A DNA stretch of 64,000 nucleotides from Pleodorina starrii (lineage: Eukaryota; Chlorophyta; Chlorophyceae; Chlamydomonadales; Volvocaceae), in the NCBI GenBank assembly GCA_030267565.1, contig BRXU01000019.1:484501-548500 (forward strand). Direction: 5' to 3'. Numbering within the stretch: the first letter of the stretch is position 1; each line of letters begins with the position of its first letter. The notes under the pieces were generated by a model, which had not been told where the DNA came from, did not search any database, and saw only the letters and a list, made by a program, of their open reading frames with translations. Position numbers and translations under genes: made by a program. Below, piece by piece: positions 47,132-58,936 of this stretch.

Positions 47132-48066
47132 ACCTTCGTCCCCGGCGATTGCTGTGTCGGCGTTCGCCGCGCATGGCGTTCTGCCGCTGCAAGGGTGCGG
47201 TGCAGCCCATGCACGCCGCGCCCGCGTCACACACGGCCGCACCGGCCCCTACGGTCTACGGCCGCGTAGCCCACAGCTCCGAGGGACGGCCATTCCCGTC
47301 GTGGCGGGGACGCGGTGGGCGACGACCCCCACCGCACTGCCTGTTCCCCGCCTGACACGCCCGGCCGCCGGCGACTGGGGGCGGGCCGCTGCTTGGGATC
47401 TCCCTACGCAGCCGCTCGCCGCCGGCGCCGGGCACCATTACCACCTAAGCATCATCGTCGCTGCGTGCTCCGCAGGCCTCTAGCTAGCTCTGAAGAGAAC
47501 CTGTCGTGTCCTTGTGCGTCGTGCGTGCCGCGTCTAAGCAACTTCAGCCCCGAACGCCGTGCTCCCTTTGTCCGCCCTGCAGCAAGTCGCCTCAAGCCAG
47601 CCGGCCCTTCGGGCCGACCTGGGCCCTAGTCAGCCCCGGCACCTCCAGCATCGCGCGGCGCGGACTGGAGGTCGTGATAGGTGAGTGGCAAGGGAAGGGA
47701 AGTCAACAAAGTGTACCATCGTGGATCATGGAATGACATTGCCTGAGTCATTATGGCGGATTTCAGTTCGAATGGTGGATTTGCGTAGTGACAGCCTTAT
47801 CATCACCATAGCTCCATAGGATATCAACTTTTCGAACTGAACTGGACGCCACCGTGATTTAGCTGCAACCCGCAGGCATGCGGGATTAAGAGCACGGAGG
47901 TCAGCCCAGCTGACTGGAGACCAAGCTGGTTGCACAAGCGTCAGTTAGAGTTGTTGTGCCTCTCGGAGCAGACGACAGGAAGAAGCGACCTCAGGTAGAT
48001 ACAGAAATTGTGTTCAGCCCTTACATCAGAGGTTCTGAGACCCGTCGTTGTGGTCCTCCGCAGCGG
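47132..48066. other. Spacer between hairpin array and ankyrin gene
   Basis: GC-rich and unremarkable up to about 47660, then a less GC-rich segment that probably holds the promoter and 5' UTR of the downstream gene. No gene recognised. Confidence 0.4.
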
Positions 48067-50347
48067 ATGGAGATCCCGGGCGAGGAGGCATTTACAAACG
48101 CGTCGAGGGTGTGGTGGATTCCCGGACTGCTGGACCGGATCGTGAGCTTTCTTCCTCCAAACGACATTGCATGCAGCATCCGACTCGTCAACCGAGCCAC
48201 AGCCGCTCTCTTCCGCGAGCCTCAGCACACGACTATCCATTTATCGCAGCCGTGCGCCCCCCATGACTTCGCACGACGATGGGGTTCCGCGGGAGCTGTG
48301 CAGCAGCTGACTTGCAAGCAACGACGGCAGGTAGTGTCCCTGACGGCTGCGAGCGGTGTTATCGCCAACCTGGAGGTGGCTTTCAAGGCTGCGGGTTGCC
48401 TGCCAACGGGGGAGATGATGGAGGCTGCTGCGGCAGGGGGGCAGCTGCAGTCGTGCGAGTGGCTGCGGGAGCGGGGTAGCCCCTGGGGCGACGGCCTTTC
48501 CGCAGCTGCCCGGGCGGGTTGCTGGGAGATGTGTGGATGGCTCCTGGACAGTGGCTGCCACTGGGACTTACAGGCCGTGTACTCCGCAGCTCACGGTGGC
48601 CACCTGGGCCTGATGGAGTGGTTACTGCACTGCCAGCCCGACCGTATGGTCCCCGAGCTGCGATGGAGCGGCCTCTTCGAGGCCGCGGCCGAGGGCTGCG
48701 ACCTGCCCACGCTTCAGGCCCTGCACCACCGCTGGTCTCAGGGGCACGTGCGCAGTGGTAGCGGACAGCAGCAGCAGGAGCGGCCGCCACCCTCGCAGCA
48801 GGTGGCCGCCACCCTGCAACCGAGGCAACACCAGGCCGTGGTCGCCGCCGCCGCTACCAGCTCCACCCCTGACTGGCGGGCCAAGGTGCAGTGGCTTGAG
48901 GAGCTCCTGGACTGCCCCCGCAGCGCAGAAGCTGCTGCGAAGGCCCTGATCCATCCCGACGGCCTGGACCGCCTGCAGTGGCTCCGAGCCCGGGGATATC
49001 CGCTGAGGCTTGAGGACGTGGTGGACAGTATTGTAAACCTCGCTGCACCACCGGTGGTCAGTGCCGCCCTCCTAGACTACCTGGTTTCGGAGGATGAGAG
49101 CGCCGCGAGCAACCTGGAGCCGGCACTTAAGCTTGCCGCGTACTGCGGTCACCTGGCCCTGCTGCGCGCCTGGCACGCCGCTGGCCGCCTGGTCCGCGTG
49201 ATGGCGGCCCGGCCGCGCGTTCTGTCTGAGATGGCCCATGCCGCGGCCCGTGGCGGGCGGCAGCCTGTGCTGACCTGGCTGTCGGAGGAGGTCGGGCTCA
49301 GCCTGGGGGGTGACGCGAATGTATTGGGACGGACGCTGTTTGACGACGCGGCCCTCAACGGGGACGTCCCGATGATGGCGTGGGTCGTCGACCGCAGCGG
49401 CTGTGGCGCCTCGGTGCAGGATGTCGTGTGGGGCGGCTGCGAGGCGGCTCTGGACTGGACCTTGAGTCGTGGAGGAGGAGGAGGTCTGTCAGTGGTGAGC
49501 CGGGAGGGGCGCGAGCTGGGGGGTAGGAGCCGAGGATTGAGGACGGCCGAGGGTGGCCAGGCCGAAGGCTGTGGAATCTACCACATATTCTGCTTCGGCC
49601 ATTCATGGCTACCCAAGCCTTATACAGGCGCTGCACACATGAAGAAGGCGCGTCGGTGCGATCTGGGTCGCACCAACCTTGTTGCCGCCCAAGATCGCGG
49701 GCCAGTATGCACGCGTGTGAATGAGTCACATCATCACACTCGCGCACGACCCGCGGTAAGCAGCGTGAGCTAGAAAGGAGCCGGGCGCCTGCGGTCTGCT
49801 TGTTTGCGTCCGGCGCACATACGGTATGCCCGCTGCGCATGCACACATTTCCCTTTCGTCCTTCGTTGGACAGTCACTCCGCTGCGCGCACCTGCCTGGG
49901 CTCCTTCCCCCTCGTTCAGACCTTTTCGGGATTTCCCCCCAAACGAGCCTCCGCCCTCTCTTCACTCCACCTGCCTACCAGGACAATCTCGTGGACGCGT
50001 ACGCGTACGCCGCTCTTTTCGGCGACGTCGCCTCCCTGCGCTGGCTGACACGGCGGCTGCCGCTCCCCTCCGGCTGGTCCTCACGGCAGCGGATCCAAAC
50101 CAGCTTTCAGCGCGGCATCCCCCTGCCCGCGCTGCTGTGGCTGGCTGAGGTGGCGGGCACACCACTGGATGGGCGCGAGGTGGCGGACACGGTGCTGCGG
50201 TCCTCCACATGTGCTGATGTGCGGGCACGCAAGACGGCGTACTGGGCCCACGTGGCTGACGACATCAGGGCCTGGCGGGCCGCCACGGGGAGCAAGCTGG
50301 TGGGGGGAGAGGAGATGGCGGCGGTGCTGGCGGAGGGCATCTCGTGA
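48067..50347 (+). CDS. F-box/ankyrin-repeat-like protein
   Basis: Two exons, 48067-49494 and 49982-50347, with a GT-AG phase-0 intron; 597 residues. The N-terminus (WWIPGLLDRIVSFLPPNDIA, then RLVNRATAALF) is F-box-like. Degenerate ankyrin-type units follow: AAAAGGQLQSCEWLRERGS, AAARAGCWEMCGWLLDSGC, AAHGGHLGLMEWLLHC, and later AAYCGHLALLRAWHAAGR and AALNGDVPMMAWVVDRSG. A Gln-rich insert lies near residues 240-275. It is paralogous to the frameshifted gene at 24980-27023, with the same architecture and the same intron position and phase. The ATG at 48067 was chosen because the open frame upstream of it has no other ATG and the F-box follows soon after. Likely an SCF substrate adaptor, by analogy only. 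Confidence 0.85.
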
Positions 50348-51685
50348 TAGACGACGATGAGGGCGATGCTGGGTCAGTGTGGGCCTGCTTAGTGAGGGGG
50401 AGGAGGTAAAACGGCCCGGTGCCTGCTCAGCGAGACAGAGCCGCCCTCCCACGCAACACGCAGGTTGTTATCTGCCATGTCTCTTGCATGTCGTAGCGGG
50501 TGACTTGCGGGAGAGGGCGCGTCGAGGCACGAATTGCACTGGGGCGCGTCCTGGGACTTGAGGTGCGCCCGATCAACCAACCCCGCATTACGTGATCTGC
50601 TCTTGGCGGTTACGCACAGCAGCTTATCGTTTGGTTCCCGCGCATGCCATCCGGGCACGGCCAGCCAGGCAGCAACAGACCAACTGCGCAGCCACGCGCA
50701 CCAACGCCAGTAACAGATCGGCACCTGCAGCGCCGCCCTCCAACCCTGACATATGACAAAGCCGATAGGAGCCAACCGGGAACGAACGGACGGATGACGG
50801 ATGGACAAAACAGGCGAGGGCGAAGGCCCCCGGGCAGCCATTTCTTCAAAATCGCCCGGCCGCGGCCCCACGTAAAGGACTCACGAGGCCACCGAAGACC
50901 GCAACAAGAGTCACACCCAGCGGATGGATCACCGACGACCACCACAGTCCAGCGCCAACCGCAATCCCTGTCGAAAGCGAACGGCCAACCACGGATCTCC
51001 GCTGGGAGTCCGCATGCTCTGTCCGCGCTGGGCCTGCCCCGCATCATGAGACGCGCAGTCTCGGCCTAGATTGGGCAGGTCAGGATACTAGGCCATGGCG
51101 GCGAACCATGGCCAGCGAGTCACATACGCAAACCCGGCGGGCCATGCATCGGAGGAGCCCCTTGCCGCTCGCCCCAGTCGGCGACTCGACGAACCCCCGA
51201 CACAGCTCACCCTTTGCATCGCCCTGTGTGACTGCCTTTGCCGACCTCCCCTGGACCAGCAGCTGTGTCATCACGCAACCGGACAACGCACAGCCGGCCC
51301 ACTAGCGCAACTCCTGCGTCCCGCCGAGTCGTGTGATTCGGCCAGGCACCGCTCCGCGACTTCCGCCCCTATCCCCCTTTCATCGCCGCCCGTCCTCTTG
51401 CCCCAGCATCCTCCCACAACCGACGGACACACCGCCCGCCCCACCCACATCCCGCGCCAGCCGGCCTCCACCCACCGCCACCGAAAGGCCGATGGACCGC
51501 TCGGCACGCAAGGCGGGCGGGCGGGAAAGATTGACCCTCGGCGGCCGCCCGGGTCGGGTCCACCGCACAGAGCCCTCCCTTCGCAGTGTCCCTCCCCCCC
51601 TCCGGTCCCGACGTCCAGGCCGGTCCCCTTCATCTCAGGGGCGGCATCCCATCCACCGCGTCCGTGTTTCTGCACGTGGTCCGAA
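50348..51685. other. Convergent spacer, ankyrin gene / YLMG gene
   Basis: Contains both 3' UTRs. No gene and no clear TGTAA on either strand was recognised. Confidence 0.4.
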
Positions 51686-53761
51686 TTACGCGTCCGGTCG
51701 GTTGGCCGCCTCGTCGGCCTCGCGAGCCATCCGCTGCGCCGCCACGCGGCGACGGAAGAGCGCCTCCCCCCGAGAGATGAGGGACCACTGGCCGGCCTCG
51801 CGCTCCAGGGAGGAGGGCGCAGCGGCGGAGGCGGAGGCGGCGGTGCGGCCGCGGATCTCGCAGGGCAGCGCGGCGGCGGTGTTGGTGAAGAGCTGTGCGG
51901 TGGGCGGGACGGAAAGGGGCCGGGAAGGCAAATGAGACAGGTCACGAAGGGCAGGTGTTCACTTGTCGCAAGACACGGCCCGGAACAGCCGGTGCTGCAC
52001 AAAGGGCGGCAGTCCGGACGGCAGCGGTTCGATTGCTGGGCCGGGATTCGCCCAGCGGCTACAGAATCCTCCAGCATAAACTGATATGCATCAGCAGCTC
52101 GCTCGGTGCCTCCCACTCTGAAGTCCCGCCCCCCACGTGGGTACCCCCCATCCGCCGGCCCCCCCCCCGCTGGCCCCATCTCCCCCCCGAGCCCGCCCTC
52201 ACGTTGAGCACCACAAAGGCCAGGATAGGGCTGAAGTCCAGAGTGCCTCCCAGCGGGGGAATGATTCCGCGGAAGAGGTTCAGGTAGGGGTCGCACACGG
52301 TGCTGCGGAGAGAGGGGAGGGCGGGAGGAGGGCGGGAGGGGACGGCAAGGAGCGGCTCGGAGCAGGGAAACTGCAACCCCGTCAGCGCCCATGCGGCGCC
52401 GGGAGATAAGAGTATGACCGTCCAAAGCGGCCAGAGGCGCGGGGGGGGGCAATAGAGAAGATGCCGCAGCGGAGATAATGAAAAAGACGCCCCCGGGGGG
52501 AGGGTCCCTGAGGGCCCGTGCGTGCGCAGGTGCCATACAGAGCAACATGCAACATGCAGGGTGGCTAAGCGTGAGGTCGAGGTCACGGTGCTCCGACGGC
52601 ACGAACGTCCAGATTAGAGATGCCGGGCGGTAGTCTTCAGGCCACGCTGCGGCCTGTAAAGCCGGATGCTGCATCACCGGCCCGACAGCCCCTGCCCCGG
52701 CCCAGGACCCGGGGCCCGCACACTCACGCGAGGGGGCTGACGATGGCGGCGGGCGGGTTGGGGAACCAGGTGAGCACCAGGCGCACGATGAGGGCCGTGT
52801 TGTACAGGTTGCTGCGACGGAGAGACAAGGGGGCATGGGGAGTAGGGAGAGAGGAGTGAGCGGGCGGAGCTGGGGAGCCGGAAACGGGGGAGGGGAGGGA
52901 AGGGGATGTTTGAGCAGTCAGACAGCCAGCAGCCTAGCCGCCTAGCAGCAAGGAGGGTAAGGGCCAAAGGCCAACCGCAGAACTGAGACCGGCGCCCGAA
53001 CCGCGAAGGTCTGCGGATGCGGTACCGCAGACCGATTGGCAATCCGGTACCGCAGACCGATTGGCACGGTCATTGCCCAAGGAGTTCTCAGGACGGCCCT
53101 CAGCGTGATCCGGACGATAGCGGTGTTGGATCGGAGCGGCAAGGAAACGCTGTCAGCTGTTGCTACGGCAGAGGGATTCCGGGACGACCGCCCCCTGATC
53201 GGCCATCCCCTTAGGTCCTCTTCCCGGTCCCGTGCGGCCCTCCCAACGTTCCCTCAAGCGTTCCTTGCGGCTCTCTTAACCCGTGTCCCGCGCCAACCCG
53301 CCCTGTCCTCACAGGAAGTTGTAGATGCCGTTGGTCAGCACCAGCTCAGCGGTGGAGTCCCCGGGGATGATGGCCGCAACCGGGGCGTGACGGGGAAGCA
53401 CCACAATACGTGGAGGCAGCCGAGCCTCGCTGCGGTTGAGGGATAAGGGAGCAGCGAGGCACAGGGACCGGGTAAGAAGCGTGCAGATCGTTTCAAGTAT
53501 TAGAGAAAAGGAAGATGTATGCTGACATGCAGCCACGTAGGCGGGGCAGCAGCTCCTGAACCTTCCGCCTGGAATCACCACACGCGGATGGAACGGACAC
53601 GCCGCGACTAACGCGTCCCACCTCCTCTGCTCCGCGTGCTTCTCTTGAAAACGCTTCAGCGCGCGCGATGCATTCTGCGCAAATGGGTGCTGCTGCGCTG
53701 CGCGCAGGGCGCCGTTGAAGAACAGGCCCACCGCCGCGATCAGATTCTGCTCAGCTGCCAT
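51686..53761 (-). CDS. YLMG1: YLMG/YggT-family plastid membrane protein
   Basis: Small integral membrane protein of the YggT family. In plants YLMG1 is needed for nucleoid distribution in chloroplasts. Five exons on the minus strand: 53761-53622, 53429-53313, 52811-52728, 52302-52203, 51892-51686; 215 residues, phases closed. The conserved core runs across four exons: IIPGDSTAELVLTNGIYNFL, LIVRLVLTWFPNPPAAIVSP, CDPYLNLFRGIIPPLGGTLD, SPILAFVVLN and FTNTAAALPCEI. This closely matches plant YLMG1. Two hydrophobic segments flank the RGIIPP loop. The C-terminal tail is Ala/Arg-rich. The exon 1 boundary is the weakest part: the donor was chosen to keep phase, and the first 46 residues are not a classical transit peptide. 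It is divergent from PIMT. Confidence 0.85.
52451..52475 (-). repeat. Dispersed intronic repeat core, copy in YLMG intron
   Basis: Reverse-strand TCCGCTGCGGCATCTTC, in the sense orientation of the gene, inside the intron 52303-52727. Confidence 0.4.
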
Positions 53762-54673
53762 GGCGAAACTTTTGAGGAAATCGACTCAAAATATCAAAAG
53801 AAATGGTTGCCTTGGTGGTCTCGACACCTCAGATTTATTAGTGGTTGCCGTATTCAACCGCTCCTCACCGCTGCTCCGCTGGCACCGTTGCAGCAGCTGT
53901 TATGATGCAGCAGCTTCATCTATAATTCACGACCGCCACTTTGGTACAACAGCAGCTAAGCTGCAAGCTCAGCCCACTTGCTCGTCGTAAAGGTTTCGCA
54001 GTAACGGTTCCATCGTCTTTAATCTGTCGGCGCTTGACCATCGACACTGTAAAAAGATCGCATAGCAAGAAATCGATCTTATAGCGGCTAGCAACTCGAG
54101 GTAGACAACTGTAATTTTCGGAACCTCGGACGACTTGCGTAGGCCCATCGCGCGGCATCATTGACAGGCGATACTGCACCCTATTATTTTACGTTCTCAA
54201 ACGGCGCAGAGCTGGCGGTTCGTGCCTTCACAGTCGTGGCGAGCAAAAGTGTTGCAGCGCCTCATCCCGGACGGCGGCCGCCACGTAACAGCAGGAGGAG
54301 AAAGCACAGCAGCCACAGTCAGCGAGTTGGCGGACGGGACGGAGGCGCGAGCAACGTGCTCTCAGGCGTCGAACGCTCCGGAACCCCAACCCCTGGAAGC
54401 AGCGGCGACCGCAGCAAGGCCCCCAACCCGCCCGCAGGCGGCCTCCCTCCCCAGTGGCCCCACCTGCAGCACCCCTACCGCGGAGATAACGGCAAGGCGG
54501 ACGGCAGTGGCTGCAGCGGCGATAGCAGCACCGTAGGCGCCGGCGTCCTCATCGACAGCGGTGGCGCAGACAAGAGCGACGGCAGTATTTGCAACAGAAA
54601 CACTAGCGACAGTGGCACCGGCCACAGCAGCAGCGGCGCCACCACCACCACCACCAGCCGAGGCAGGGACGGC
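53762..54673. promoter_or_regulatory. Divergent region YLMG / PIMT
   Basis: About 0.9 kb. The part up to 54180 is AT-rich and promoter-like. From about 54160 the PIMT reading frame is open upstream of the chosen ATG and encodes a Ser/Gly/Asn-rich sequence, which may be 5' UTR or an N-terminal extension. Confidence 0.4.
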
Positions 54674-57600
54674 ATGTCGTGGACGTGCCACGGCAGCAAC
54701 AATGCGAGCATGGTGGCGGCGCTCAAACGTGAGAGAGCGGCGGGGGAGAGCGACTGACAGGGGGGGGGTCTTTGTTGGCCCTGTTGGCCGGAGCCCCGAA
54801 CATGTCTCAGCACACGCCCGCAGCGAAACGGTAGTTGGGTCGGGCAAAGGTTGGCGTTACCGTGACGTAGAGCAGCCCCCTGGGTGCCCCGCCGCGTGCA
54901 TCTCCGTCTGCACCTCTCCAAATCGCGGGTCACCAACCTACGACGGCGCTCAGTCGGGGGGAGGGGGAGGGGAGGGGGCTGCGGCACCCGGGAGAGCTGC
55001 CTCGATGTTGGCGTGTGTGTGTGTGTGCCGACCGCCTGGTGGTCAGAGCTGTCCGAGCCACGCCCAGCCCCAGCACTGCACTGCACTGCTCACGTCTCGC
55101 CGCCCTTAAAGCCGCGCCCAATCCCAATCCCAGTCAGTCTGTCAGTCTGTCTGATGCGTTGCGTTGCGTTGCGTTGCGGCCGACCTACCTACCTCAGGCG
55201 CGGGTATCGTCCGCAGCTCGGCGGTGGAGGAGGCCATGACGGCAGTGGACCGGGGCCGGTTCGTGCCGCAGGGACAGATAAGTGCGCGGCGCTGAGGCAG
55301 CCCCGCGGAAACGGAAGGAGCGGGGGAGGGGGAGGGGCGGGGGAGGGGAGGGGGGTAAGCTCGGGGATCCGGCCTTTGTGTCAGGGAGGGGCGAGGTCGG
55401 GGAGAGTCGGGGCGGGGGAGGGGCCAGTGCGAGGTGGGCCCGGCGTCCGCCCAGCCGTCAAAAGAAAGTGGTAACGGCAATATTGGTCAGGTGGCGGTCC
55501 AAGCCGGGCGCTCTGTCTGCACATTCCTATCGCCCGGAGAACACCGGTTCGAACCCGGTGCTGGTCCATTTGCACGTCCTGTTACCACATCGTGAGTTCG
55601 CGGCGTGAGCGCCCACGTACAGCCCCCACGGAACCCCTGTACCACTTCCAAGACAAAGCAAGTCACCCCCCGAATAGGTTGGGTTGGGTTTCGGGTTTGC
55701 TGTGATGATATGCGGCCAGATGAGCCTCCCCAGAACGTCGCCGCCTCCTGACGTCCTGAGGCCCCCTCCCCCCACCCATCCACCCATCCATCCACACCCC
55801 TCCCCGGGACCCCTCCCCCACCCGAGTGCGTCCGACCTTCCCCCGTTCCTCGGCCCCTGCTGCCCCACCGCGACTAATGTCGACTACTTACCCACCTCCC
55901 ACCCTCCGCGCCGCCCCTCTCTCTGCCCCATGCCGCATGCCCCCTGCCCTCCGCCTCTCGCTCCCCCCCGCACGCGCCCTACCAGGACGCCCCTCAGCCG
56001 CTTGGTTTCGGAGCCACCATCAGCGCCCCCCACATGCACGCCATGTGTTTGGAGTTGCTGGCGGAGCACATTCGGCCGGGGGCCAGGGTGGGCGGGGGGC
56101 CAGGGTGGGCGGGGATGGGGGGATGGGTGGACGGGTGAGGCGGGGGGACGGGTGAGGCGGGGTGGGTGGCATTACCGTATGTGTGGGGGGGGGGCTGTGC
56201 TGAAATGGAGGTAGAAGGAAGTGGGTCTGGCAGGCTGCGGCCTACCCCCGGGGGGAAGTGGATTGGGTCAATCCGCACCCGGGCACCCGGGGTGGGGTGG
56301 GGTGGGGCGGAATCCCAGGTAGGGGAGAAAGGGCCCGGAAGGAGGAGGAGGTGCGGATCAGGTCAGGCGGGAAAGAGGTCCTGTGGGCGGGGCAGGGATC
56401 CTGTCCTGTCCTGTCCTGTCTGTCTTGTCTGTCCTGGGGCTGGCCCCGTGGTTCCTACCCACCTACCCGCCCCTGGGGCTGCTCTACGTCCCCTCTTCCT
56501 CCCCCCCCCGGCGTGGTTGCTGGAACAGGTACCAATTCCGCATTGCACTCCCCCTCCCCCGACCCCGCCCTCGCAGGTCTTGGATGTGGGCTCCGGCTCG
56601 GGGTACCTGACACTGGTGTTTGCGCACATGGCTGGCAGGGAACCGGGCGCCAGGTGTGTGTGTGGGAGGGGGTGTGGGGCTCGGGGTCGTATCTCAATAA
56701 CGCGACTGAGAACCCCGCAAGGAATCCGGCAGCGATCCACCCGAAGAACATGCAGCCCCGCCCCCCCTAGCAGAGAGAACCCCGGATGAGGAACATGTTG
56801 CCGGGTAGGGCCGGGGCCGGTTCGCCCGGTGACACGTCTGCAATTCCGCACTGGCTTAGGCCCTCTCTCCCTCCCTGTCACTCCTCTCCCTCCCCCCTTT
56901 CCCAGCTTGGACAATCCACCTTTCCCGCCTCCCCCTTCCGCTTCCCCCGCGCCCCCCCCCAAAGGGTTGTTGGTGTGGAGCACATTCGTGAGTTGGTGGA
57001 TTCCTCCCTGGAGGCATCCCGGGGGGTGGCCTGGGCGGCAGACATGTTGAGGGACGACTGCCTCAGACTGCTGCAGGTGCGGTGGGGGAGGGGGTGTGTG
57101 TGACTGTGTGTTGAGGGGGGTGGGGTGGGTAGCGGAGGGTGTGTAGCTGGGCGGGGGTTGGGGGCTCGACGGGGAGGTGCCGGCGAGACCGGGTGAGGGA
57201 GGGAGAGCTGAAGAAGGGAGGGGCCCCGGGAGCGGAGATGGGCCTGGGGGGGCGGGGCGGGTGAGTGTGGAAGTGGGTTGGTTGTATGTCACTCGGGAAG
57301 TGCGCCTCGAGAGGCTTCTCCCCCTGGGCCCCCTGGGCAGCTCTGAAGCTGCTGGGTTTGAGCCACGACCGGTGCCCCAAAGCGGCAGCATCACCACGTA
57401 TGCAGCTATCCTTTTGTGTGTGTGCCGCGCCCTTCCTCCTCCTCCCTGCCAGATTCATGGTTATGTCGGGGGCTGGTTGCTGCAACCTGATGCCCTCATC
57501 CATTGCACCCCACATCCCCCCCCCGCAGCCGCCCCCCTGCTAGCCAGGCGGGCGGGCGGTGGATGGGTGAGGCTTGTCCCCCAGGGGGGGGGCCGGTTAT

Positions 57601-58936
57601 ACCGGGGGGTGAGACGACCAATACCGCACTGCCACCCCCCGCACTGCCGCCCAGCGGTTGAGCAAACGCTGCGCCCGTTCATTGGGAACGCATTCCAATG
57701 TGTGTGAGTGTGTGTGTGTGAGGGGGGCGCTGGTTAACACGTGGCTCGAGCCCTCCCTTCCCCTCCCCTTCCCCCTGCTCTGCCCTGCCGCAGGGCGACG
57801 GCACCGCGGGTTACCCCGAGTGGGCCCCCTTTGACGTCATTCACGTGGGGGCTGCGGCCGCCTGCGTGCCCCCCGCCCTCCTGGCCCAACTGGCCCCCGG
57901 GGGGCGACTGGTGGTGCCGGTGGGGCCCGAGGGGGGGCCACAGCACCTGACGTTGGTGGACAAGGACGAGGGGGGGAGAGTGAGCGCGCGGAGGGAGATG
58001 GGAGTCATGTGAGTGGCTTCCCCGGGGGGGGAGGGCAGGGGGAGGAGAGGGGTGTAAGGGGGAGAAGATAACTCAACGGAGGAATGGGAGCCGAGGGGGG
58101 GAGGGAGGGGGAGGTGAGGAGTGAAATGGTTCAATGGGAAGCTGTCGAAGACGCGATCGGAATATACCGAGTACACATTAATGGGGCCACAGTGTTGTCA
58201 AGGGACTGGCAAAGAGGCCAGTTCGGGGTGTTAAGCCGGATGCGGTGCTGGGTACCACCGTGGCAGGCCGACAGTGGCAGTGACAGGGACAAGGGGGCAG
58301 TGAGGTGTCAACACACACGTCCGCAACACAGCGAACGGAAGACGGCCAGGAGGGGGTCAGCACGGGGGGCGCATTCGGGCGCGTGGTTTCCGGGGGGTGC
58401 GCGATAGGGGCCCTGCAGGGGAGAGGGCAGGGCAAGGGATGATCGGGGGGGGAGGGGGGTTAGCGGAGGCAAGGCGGGCATGGCAGCTCTGCTGCATCCA
58501 ATGGGGGGAGGGGAGGACGTGAAGCGGGGGAGCTCTGAGGGGGCGGCTATGCGGGGCTTCGCGTGCCGAAGGTCTGTCCTGTCGGCGAAACAACGCCCTT
58601 TCCGACGCTTGAGCCCGCGGACCGGACACCGGAGCCGCGACGGAGGTCGTCGGGAGGGGCGGGGCACCTCCACCGACCCCCGCCGCCCTCCTCGGGTGAT
58701 AACAACCTTTTCTCTCACCCCTTCATGGTTTCCTTGTTTCCAGCTCAACGCCCTCAGAAAACCCTAAAACCCAAACCCACATCCCCCGCGCTGCCTGCCC
58801 TCTCCCCCGCAGGTACGTGCCCCTGACCTCGGAGGAGGCCCAGCGGGGGAAGGCGGCGCTGATGGCGGCGTGGAGCCGCGGGGCCGCACCGGCCACAGAC
58901 CAGGACGGCAGCCCCAGGGAAAACGCAACTAGATGA
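54674..58936 (+). CDS. PIMT: Protein-L-isoaspartate O-methyltransferase
   Basis: Repairs isomerised Asp/Asn residues in aged proteins using S-adenosylmethionine. Seven exons: 54674-54728, 55198-55277, 55974-56087, 56577-56653, 56965-57076, 57794-58008, 58813-58936; 258 residues. The family signature is complete: [41 protein letters not shown], the SAM motif [20 protein letters not shown] (about residues 84-103), [47 protein letters not shown] and [11 protein letters not shown]. All introns are GT-AG except the second. That one fits only as AT-AC (55278-55973): it restores APYQDAPQ at exactly the plant PIMT length and phase 0. The start at MSWTCHGS corresponds to the usual PIMT N-terminus. An in-frame upstream extension from 54161 is possible. 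Confidence 0.92.
55278..55973 (+). other. Probable AT-AC intron in PIMT
   Basis: Donor CAG|ATAAGTGCG and acceptor CCCCCCGCAC|GCGCCCTAC. No GT-AG choice keeps the frame: ATAA|GTGCGC with ACCAG|GAC shifts it, and the 120 bases before 55980 have no AG. The donor looks like a normal major-class site with G1 changed to A, not like the minor-class ATATCC. Confidence 0.65.
55487..55575 (+). other. tRNA-like (SINE-like) sequence inside the AT-AC intron
   Basis: An intact T arm (ACCGG-TTCGAAC-CCGGT) includes a perfect B box, with an A-box-like TGGTCAGGTGG about 60 bp upstream. A CCGGGCG/CGCCCGG stem lies between them. No 5' strand matches the expected acceptor stem, so it is not a complete tRNA gene. 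It may be a tRNA-derived repeat. Confidence 0.4.
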
